Shown: in pieces, positions 44,937 through 50,977 of the stretch
How positions within the stretch are numbered: position 1 is the stretch's first letter
Layout of the letters: every line of letters begins with the position of its first letter
Assembly (NCBI GenBank): GCA_947497895.1
Contig: CANMIL010000012.1
Location: 1-64,000, forward strand
DNA from: an uncultured Tenacibaculum sp.
GTDB lineage: Bacteria > Bacteroidota > Bacteroidia > Flavobacteriales > Flavobacteriaceae
Direction: 5' to 3'
Length of the DNA stretch: 64,000 nucleotides
Program-made: the position numbers and the translations under genes
Notes under the pieces: generated by a model
What the model was told of the DNA's origin: nothing
The model's database searches: none
The model's input: only the letters and a program-made list of their open reading frames with translations

Positions 44937-45743
44937 ATGAAGAAGTTTGTTTTTATTCTTAAATCCTTGTTATCATTATTTTTTATTTCGAGTATTTTAT
45001 TTATTTGCTATTTACTATTCTTAACTCCTAAAGAGGAACGTTTTAATTTCGCTGAGCATACGCAAGGAAATTATCTATCTCAAAAAATATTCGATATTTT
45101 AATTTTTCAGTATCCCAATTACTCAAACGCTTATTTTGAAAAATCGGTTGCCTTTAACAAAAGAGGTGATTATCAAAAAGGCTTCGAGTATTTGAATAAA
45201 GCTGTAGAGATAGATCCTACTCGACATTTAGGCTATCGAGGCTGGATAAAATTAATGAAACTTAAAGATTATAACGGCTGTATTAAAGACCTAAAACGTT
45301 TAGATACGCTAACACCAAATACTATTGATGCTCCATGGGGAGATAACATTCATTACTTACAAGGTTTGGCGTATAAAGGCTTAAAAAAATATGATGCTGC
45401 GATTACTGAATTTGATAAAAGCATTGCTTCTCAAAAAGATTCTTCATGGGTAAATCATAATTTATATTTATACAAAGGGATCATTTTAAAAGAGCAAAAC
45501 AACTATAAAGAAGCTCTACATCATTTTAATTTATGTCTTCAGTTTTCTTATGACAAATCTCCCGAAGCTTATTTTCATAAAGGAAAAACCTATATGAAAT
45601 TAAATCTTGTGGATAGCTCTAAAGTCTGTTTCGAAAAATCATTAACCTTGTTTAAAGAAGGCTATGCTCATAAGGATAAATACAACGAGATTATGGATGA
45701 ACTTTATGAGTCTGATATCAGAGAAGCTCTTAACAATCTATAA
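44937..45743 (+). CDS. Membrane-anchored TPR protein
   Basis: A 268-residue protein with an N-terminal membrane helix (about 8-30) and five or so tetratricopeptide repeats, for example AYFEKSVAFNKRGDYQKGFEYLNKAVEIDP (core KRGDYQKGFEYLNKAVEIDP) and AYKGLKKYDAAITEFDKSI. The repeats probably bind a protein partner in the periplasm. It starts 2 nt after the TonB-like gene. Function unknown. Confidence 0.85.
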   Translation: MKKFVFILKSLLSLFFISSILFICYLLFLTPKEERFNFAEHTQGNYLSQKIFDILIFQYPNYSNAYFEKSVAFNKRGDYQKGFEYLNKAVEIDPTRHLGYRGWIKLMKLKDYNGCIKDLKRLDTLTPNTIDAPWGDNIHYLQGLAYKGLKKYDAAITEFDKSIASQKDSSWVNHNLYLYKGIILKEQNNYKEALHHFNLCLQFSYDKSPEAYFHKGKTYMKLNLVDSSKVCFEKSLTLFKEGYAHKDKYNEIMDELYESDIREALNNL

Positions 45744-45764
45744 CTTATAATTATACAAGATGCT

Positions 45765-45787
45765 AGCACTTGTCTCTGACGAGTGCT
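45765..45787. repeat. Small palindromic repeat
   Basis: AGCACTTGTC and GACGAGTGCT pair with one mismatch around TCT. One arm recurs near 44321. Confidence 0.5.
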
Positions 45788-45884
45788 TACCATACCAACT
45801 TAGATATTCAATGAGGATCATCATTAACGATACTCGACACAGTCGAACACTAGCCTGAGCTTGTTAAAAATCATGACAATAATG

Positions 45885-45985
45885 CGTACGTCATTCCGAA
45901 TTTATTTTGGAATCTCATCATGCTATAAAACGAATGTGTTTGATGAGAACCTGAAACAAGTTCAGGTTGACCATAATCCACAATG
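45885..45985. repeat. Multi-stem palindromic intergenic repeat
   Basis: Contains GTCATTCCGA...TGGAATCTCATCA, a matching TGATGAG (45941-45947), and an 8-bp hairpin AACCTGAA/TTCAGGTT (45948-45968). It belongs to the same general class as the GTCATTTCGA repeats. Confidence 0.5.
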
Positions 45986-45992
45986 ACAATAG

Positions 45993-46035
45993 AAAAAACC
46001 TCAACCATTTAAACATAAATGATTGAGGTTTTTTA
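45993..46035 (-). terminator. Stranded tRNA terminator
   Basis: AAAAAACCTCAACCATTT (45993-46010) pairs with AAATGATTGAGGTTTTTT (46018-46034) with one mismatch. On the minus strand it directly follows the tRNA 3' fragment at 46039-46057, as expected for the terminator of the tRNA gene that was split by the integrated element. Confidence 0.75.
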
Positions 46036-46037
46036 TT

Positions 46038-46058
46038 GTGGAGACGCCGAGAATCGAC
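46038..46058 (-). other. tRNA 3'-end fragment, left attachment site
   Basis: Read on the minus strand, TCGATTCTCGGCGTCTCCA (46057-46039) has the order of a tRNA 3' end: T-loop remainder, T-stem 3' strand CTCGG, acceptor 3' strand CGTCTCC and discriminator A. The pairing 5' parts are absent; element DNA begins instead. This is the signature of a tyrosine-recombinase island inserted in a tRNA gene. The intact tRNA should lie to the right of the window, on the minus strand. Confidence 0.7.
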
Positions 46059-46087
46059 CTTGTTTTACCTTGTTATACCTTAACCCT
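46057..46087. repeat. Arm-type direct repeats beside the attachment site
   Basis: ACCTTG(T)-like words start at 46057, 46067 and 46077 with a 10-bp period, and TTGACACC occurs twice at 46170-46177 and 46182-46189 (12-bp period). Helically phased repeats next to the core are typical integrase or excisionase binding sites. Confidence 0.5.
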
Positions 46088-46197
46088 TGCTACAACTACT
46101 ATAAACACTGGATTTATAAAAAATTTATAATTCTTTTTATGGTAAAATACATATCAAATACTACCTTTATTGACACCTAAATTGACACCCATTAGCT

Positions 46198-47442
46198 ATG
46201 ACATACACATTCAACCTAAAGGATAAAAACAAAGATGGAGCAACCCTTATTTACCTAAAAGCTTATTTTAAAAATGAGGGAAAAAGATTTGTATACTCCA
46301 CAGGAGAAACGATTCATCCAAAGGAATGGGATATAAAAAACCGACAACCAAATAATCTAACAGGAAGAACTTCAAAAGCCGATTCGCATCGAACCATAAA
46401 AAGACAGTTAGATAGATATTCTAGTTTTTTTATGCTTATTACAGAAAGCTACAAAAACACGAATCAAGAACTAACAGTTGAAAAAATTAGACAAGAGTTT
46501 GACAAAGAATTTAAAAGAGTAGCCACAGGAAAAAATCAATTTTACGAAGCCTATGATAATTTTATGTTGTACAAACAGAAGAATCAAGAATGGTCAAAAG
46601 CTACAATTAAAAGATACAACAACATTAAATCGTTACTCAAAGACTTTGAAAAAACGAAAAAATATAAAATAACATTTAACACAATAAATCAAAAGTTTTA
46701 CACAGAGTTTACCGATTTCTGTATGGTTGATAGAAAACACATCAACAATACTTTTACACGAAATGTTGGACTCGTTAAAACCTTTCTTTTTTGGGCTTTA
46801 AAAAACGGACATACGTACAAAGCAGACTTTATAAACTTTAAAAAGAAGCCTAAAGTAATTACCAATCAAATTGCCCTTAGAAAAGAAGATTTAGAAACTT
46901 TGCTAAAATCAGAAATGCCATCTAAAAAGTTAGAACGTGTAAAAGATGTTTTTATCTTTTCTTGCGTTACAGGTATGCGATTCGGAGAGCTAAAATATGT
47001 TTCAAAAAGTATCATTAATGGTAAAACATTACTTCTTAAAGAAGAAAAAGGTTCAGGTAAAAAAACTAGAGAAATACCACTGAGTAATATCGCCTTGCAT
47101 ATTTTAGACAAATACGATTATAGTTTGCCCTTAATTGCGAATCAAAAATTTAATGATTACATAAAAGAAGTATTTGAAGAAGCTGGATATACACACAACG
47201 TAATGAAAGCATCTACCAGAGGAAAAGAAATTATCCGTGAAGAAATGCCTTTTTTCAAAAGAATTAGTTCTCATACGGCAAGAAGAACATTTATTACCAT
47301 GATGAAAAGAAATGGCAAAAGCGATAAACTTATTGCCGAAATTTCAGGACATAATGATATGAAAACGCTTAACCAATATTATCAAATATCAAATGAAGAT
47401 GTTAAAGATGCAGTAAATGAAACTTTTAACATTAACATTTAA
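46198..47442 (+). CDS. Tyrosine recombinase / integrase
   Basis: A 414-residue site-specific recombinase. It has an N-terminal arm-binding domain (about 1-90), a SAM-like core-binding domain (about 100-200) and a catalytic domain with all residues of the R-K-HxxR-H-Y set: Arg261 in TGMRFGEL, His359 and Arg362 in SSHTARRTF, His385 in SGHNDMKT and Tyr394. This type is common in Bacteroidota conjugative and mobilizable elements and satellites. It lies 140 nt from the tRNA remnant and is the integrase of the element. Confidence 0.95.
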   Translation: MTYTFNLKDKNKDGATLIYLKAYFKNEGKRFVYSTGETIHPKEWDIKNRQPNNLTGRTSKADSHRTIKRQLDRYSSFFMLITESYKNTNQELTVEKIRQEFDKEFKRVATGKNQFYEAYDNFMLYKQKNQEWSKATIKRYNNIKSLLKDFEKTKKYKITFNTINQKFYTEFTDFCMVDRKHINNTFTRNVGLVKTFLFWALKNGHTYKADFINFKKKPKVITNQIALRKEDLETLLKSEMPSKKLERVKDVFIFSCVTGMRFGELKYVSKSIINGKTLLLKEEKGSGKKTREIPLSNIALHILDKYDYSLPLIANQKFNDYIKEVFEEAGYTHNVMKASTRGKEIIREEMPFFKRISSHTARRTFITMMKRNGKSDKLIAEISGHNDMKTLNQYYQISNEDVKDAVNETFNINI

Positions 47443-47459
47443 TCAACAAAAATTAATTT

Positions 47460-48302
47460 ATGAACTACGGAGAATATTATGTAAAAAAATACAATGAAAA
47501 ATTTGAAAATATATGTACTAACTCTAAAGCTAATTTTGAAAGTTACTACGACACCAATTATACTTTTATTAAGGGAAGAAAATTAAACGAAATGCCTTTA
47601 ATTGAAGAAATTCAAATTCTTGCAGAATCACTAGATAAATATAAAAATATATATGAAAGATGTAAAAACGTATTGGAATGGAATAAAGGCTATTATAAAT
47701 CAGACATTACAATATCCTTAATTAATGATGAAGTCCAAGAGGAATTTAAAAGATTCGTAAAAGAAGATGATTCTAATCTAACTTATAAAGACTTTTTAAA
47801 GATATTTAGTAAAAGACAAGCCTTGAACAGTTATTTCTCTTTCATAGAAAAAAACGATAAGGAGTTAACAAAAATGTTTAACACCAAAAAGATTGGTAAT
47901 TTTTTAAATGTTGTTAAAACAAATAGGGAAATACATAGACTAACGAACTTAAAAAAAGAACTTAAAAAGAAAAATGAATCCGTTTATCATTTAACACAAA
48001 ATGAAAAAATGATTTTACTTCATGTTTTGTTACATGAGTTTAAAAACTCAGGCTTACATAGTTTGAGTACGGAATATTTCCGCATATTGTCATTAACATC
48101 GGAATGTTTAATCGAAAAAGATGTAGATAAAGCGAATACAAATTTTACCAAATATCAGTATTTCTATAAAGGTGTTAATGCCTCTGACAAACCATCTTTT
48201 GAAAAACAGAAAATAATTGATGATATTTTAAAAAAACTTGAAAGTATAAAGAACATAGAAAAATTTAAAAAAGTACTTATTAGATATAAAAACTCAAAAT
48301 AA
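47460..48302 (+). CDS. Hypothetical protein of the element (280 aa)
   Basis: No family is recognised. The product is Lys/Glu/Asn-rich and probably alpha-helical throughout, without signal peptide or membrane helix; a loose resemblance to the RteC-type regulators of Bacteroides elements is possible but weak. It lies 17 nt downstream of the integrase gene and is probably cotranscribed with it, suggesting a role in integration, excision or its control. Confidence 0.7.
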   Translation: MNYGEYYVKKYNEKFENICTNSKANFESYYDTNYTFIKGRKLNEMPLIEEIQILAESLDKYKNIYERCKNVLEWNKGYYKSDITISLINDEVQEEFKRFVKEDDSNLTYKDFLKIFSKRQALNSYFSFIEKNDKELTKMFNTKKIGNFLNVVKTNREIHRLTNLKKELKKKNESVYHLTQNEKMILLHVLLHEFKNSGLHSLSTEYFRILSLTSECLIEKDVDKANTNFTKYQYFYKGVNASDKPSFEKQKIIDDILKKLESIKNIEKFKKVLIRYKNSK

Positions 48303-48380
48303 TCTCCACCAAACTAAGCTCTCAACAAGGTAGTGTTAAAAGTATAAAACCCTAAAAAACAAAACATTAACAAGCGTATT

Positions 48381-48400
48381 AATGGTAGTTAACCACCATT
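48381..48400. promoter_or_regulatory. 20-bp palindrome, candidate operator
   Basis: AATGGTAGTTAACCACCATT has nine of ten complementary pairs centred on GTTAAC. It lies in the 237-nt gap upstream of the HTH gene at 48540 and could bind a dimeric regulator. Confidence 0.45.
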
Positions 48401-48539
48401 AAACCAGTGATTTTGCCTTTTATTTTATCACTAAATCAATAATCTTTGTGGTAACAAAACATAAATATTCAATCCATGGATATTAGTAATTACTGAATAT
48501 GATATGTTATAAATTCTAATTTTTAAACAAAAAGAAAAA

Positions 48540-48833
48540 ATGAAAGGGATCATAGTTACGACACAAGAAGAACTTGTTGAAATTATTGATACAGCAGTTT
48601 CAGCACGAATAAATTCATTAGAAGATTTAATTCAAAATAAATTAAATCCAAAAAAAGAAAATGTTACTGTTAAAGAAGCTGCTAAAAGGCTCAATGTTTC
48701 TGAATTAACAGTAAGAAACTATATCAAAAAAGGCATTATTGAAGCCTCTAAAATAGGCAGAAGGATTGTTATAAACTTAGAAAGCCTTGAAAACACCTTA
48801 CAAGAAGTTAAATCTTTAAAATATAGACGATAG
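48540..48833 (+). CDS. Excisionase-like helix-turn-helix protein
   Basis: A 97-residue protein: an N-terminal helix (about 1-38) then a MerR-like/HTH_17 winged helix (KEAAKRLNVSELTVRNYIKKG, then IIEASKIGRRIVINLESL). Such proteins serve as excisionases or AlpA-type regulators in Bacteroidota mobile elements. The candidate operator at 48381-48400 lies upstream. It is 1 nt from the next gene. Confidence 0.85.
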   Translation: MKGIIVTTQEELVEIIDTAVSARINSLEDLIQNKLNPKKENVTVKEAAKRLNVSELTVRNYIKKGIIEASKIGRRIVINLESLENTLQEVKSLKYRR

Positions 48834-48834
48834 T

Positions 48835-49155
48835 ATGGAAGATTTAAATTCACAAAATGAGGTGTTTACGAATAACTTAATTTTTATTGCTAATAATGTA
48901 CAATCAGAAATAAGTAACCTAAGAATTAACAGGCTTTCAGATTCTTTATTAAGTAAACATTTAGATTTTTATGCAGAAGAAATAGAAAAAATAAAAGATT
49001 TAGCGGTTAACAATCCAAGGTTTAAATGGCAACTTATTGAACAGGAAATAGATTTATGCTTCAAACAAGACAAATCAGTTACAGGCGTAAATATTGTTTT
49101 TGACTGGAAAGACACACTTATTCCTAATAGACCTTTAATTAAATTAAAATTGTAA
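48835..49155 (+). CDS. Hypothetical protein of the replication module (106 aa)
   Basis: No domain is recognised. It is a small acidic helical protein lying 1 nt after the HTH gene and 5 nt before the helicase gene, so it is part of that operon. It might be a replication accessory or a regulator of the helicase. Confidence 0.7.
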   Translation: MEDLNSQNEVFTNNLIFIANNVQSEISNLRINRLSDSLLSKHLDFYAEEIEKIKDLAVNNPRFKWQLIEQEIDLCFKQDKSVTGVNIVFDWKDTLIPNRPLIKLKL

Positions 49156-49160
49156 AAGCT

Positions 49161-50366
49161 ATGGAATATGTTAGAATAGGAACAGATTATTTTAAGATTT
49201 GTAACGTACCATTATTTAGTGGTGATACAAACAAAACATTAATCAAGTGGACAAAAGGAGAACTTATTACAGATAAAGGAAAAGATTATTTAAATACGAT
49301 AAAAAAGTATGATGGATTTATTACAATTCCAGATCATCAAAATTATCAACAAGAAATAAGCTCTTTCTATAATCAATATGAAAAAATCGAGCACAAACTC
49401 TCAAAAGGTTCATTTAAAATAACCGAAAGTTTTTTAAAACATATTTTTCAAGATCAATATGAGTTAGGTTTAGATTACCTCACTATTTTATGGCAAATGC
49501 CTACACAAATTCTACCTATTTTATGCTTGGTAAGCGGTTCTCGTAACACGGGTAAAACCTCTTTTTTAAAATGGTTAAAATTAATATTTCAAGGGAATAT
49601 GACTATTAACAAAAATGAAGATTTTAGAAGTAGATTTAATAGTGATTGGGCTTCTAAACTTATTATTTCTGTTGATGAAGTGCTTTTGGATAAAAGAGAA
49701 GATAGCGAGCGAATTAAAAATCTATCAACTGCGGGTTCGTATAAAGTAGAATCTAAAGGAAAAGACAAAGTAGAAACCAACTTTTTTGGAAAGTTTATTT
49801 TATGCTCTAATAATGAAGAAAATTTTATTCAAATAGATGAAAATGAAATTCGTTACTGGGTTATTAAAGTGAATTCTTTTCAAGTGGAAGATGTAGATAT
49901 GTTGGAAAAATTAAAAGCAGAAATTCCTCAGTTTTTACATTATTTAAACACTCGCAAAATAGTATCAGAAAGAAAAACGAGAATGTGGTTTACCAAACAA
50001 CAAATTTACACCCCTGCATTAGATAAGGTAGTAAAAGGAAATAAAACTTATTTAAGCCAAGAAATTAAAGAGATTATTACAGAAGATTTTATTGCTTTTG
50101 AAGTGGATATTTTACGCTATACGGCAACAGATTTGTTTGAAAAACTTAACAAAGGGCTTAGAACAAATCGTTCAAGAATAACAAAATGCTTAAAGGATGA
50201 TTATAAATTAGAGCCTTATAACGGAAGTTATAAAAAATACTTTCTCTCACTTAATACCTCGCAAAAAAGCATAGTGTCTTTTGAAACAAAAAAGGGAAGG
50301 TACTACGAGTTTCAAAAAAGCAATTTTATAGAATATTCGTTGACTGTTGACAAAGCAGTAAATTAA
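49161..50366 (+). CDS. Phage/plasmid-type replicative helicase (SF3/DUF5906-like)
   Basis: A 401-residue ATPase. Walker A is SGSRNTGKTSFLKWL (Lys132), Walker B is LIISVDEVLL (about 166-175), and a sensor-like segment reads FGKFILCSNNEENFIQID. This order fits the primase-associated D5/SF3-type helicases of phages and P4-like elements. No primase domain is visible, so it may act with a host or separately coded primase. It is followed directly by the repeat-rich noncoding stretch that I take as a candidate origin. Confidence 0.85.
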   Translation: MEYVRIGTDYFKICNVPLFSGDTNKTLIKWTKGELITDKGKDYLNTIKKYDGFITIPDHQNYQQEISSFYNQYEKIEHKLSKGSFKITESFLKHIFQDQYELGLDYLTILWQMPTQILPILCLVSGSRNTGKTSFLKWLKLIFQGNMTINKNEDFRSRFNSDWASKLIISVDEVLLDKREDSERIKNLSTAGSYKVESKGKDKVETNFFGKFILCSNNEENFIQIDENEIRYWVIKVNSFQVEDVDMLEKLKAEIPQFLHYLNTRKIVSERKTRMWFTKQQIYTPALDKVVKGNKTYLSQEIKEIITEDFIAFEVDILRYTATDLFEKLNKGLRTNRSRITKCLKDDYKLEPYNGSYKKYFLSLNTSQKSIVSFETKKGRYYEFQKSNFIEYSLTVDKAVN

Positions 50367-50700
50367 TAAGTAAAATAGCTACTCTAAGTAATAAACAAAA
50401 ACGCAACAGTTCGTCAACAGAAAAACGCAAAAAACCAATGTTGACCTACTGTTGATTTTATTTTACTATGGCAACTCTCTATTTTACAAAGGTTTTTCAC
50501 CTTTTTCAACGCTTCAACAGTTAAACAAATATATCTTTTACTTGGGAATAACTAATTATTGCGTTTTTATTTGCGCTTTTTTGCGAAAAAAAATTTATAA
50601 ACCTTCACAATAGCCTAGCACATTTACCGTATGTAATCACATTAACAGCCTTACTTTTTTTACGCAACTATTATTTTTGCGTTTTTATTTGCGTTTTTTA
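50340..50700. other. Candidate replication origin with two repeat families
   Basis: AAAAACGCAA occurs at 50397-50406 and 50421-50430. Its inverse family, TTGCGTTTTTATTTGCG, occurs at 50559-50575 and 50677-50693, with extra TTGCG words at 50571-50585. TCAACAG/CTGTTGA occurs at 50344-50350, 50414-50420, 50449-50455 and 50514-50520 in alternating orientation. Clustering of such iterons directly after a replicative helicase gene is typical of origins. The alternative is a regulatory region. Confidence 0.5.
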
Positions 50701-50735
50701 TTAATAACAACTTCAACTCTTTCCATCAAAGTAAA

Positions 50736-50765
50736 TTGATAAAAAACCTCAATTCATTACTTTTG
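50736..50765 (+). promoter_or_regulatory. Consensus promoter upstream of the defence operon
   Basis: TTG (50736-50738), 19-nt spacer and TACTTTTG (50758-50765) match the Bacteroidota consensus fully. Start of transcription would be near 50772, leaving a leader of about 200 nt before the helicase-nuclease gene. The leader includes a 3-codon mini-frame at 50780 (ATGACGGAATAG). Confidence 0.65.
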
Positions 50766-50977
50766 CAAGCTATTAATAATGACGGAATAGTTGCATTTAT
50801 AACTTGAATCCACCTAATTTTTTCATTTAAATCGATTACTTAGTATAACAATTAAATTCTAAGATAGTTTCGTATTCAGTAAAAATGATATATTAATCTA
50901 TTTTGAGACTATATGATTAATCTAAAAGAAAAGGTTTATATATTTATGTTTTTCTAAAAATTGAATCAACCATGTAA

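Noticed and set aside
46038..46058. Complete tRNA gene
   Set aside because: Only the T-loop to discriminator part is present; D-arm, anticodon arm and 5' acceptor strand are missing.
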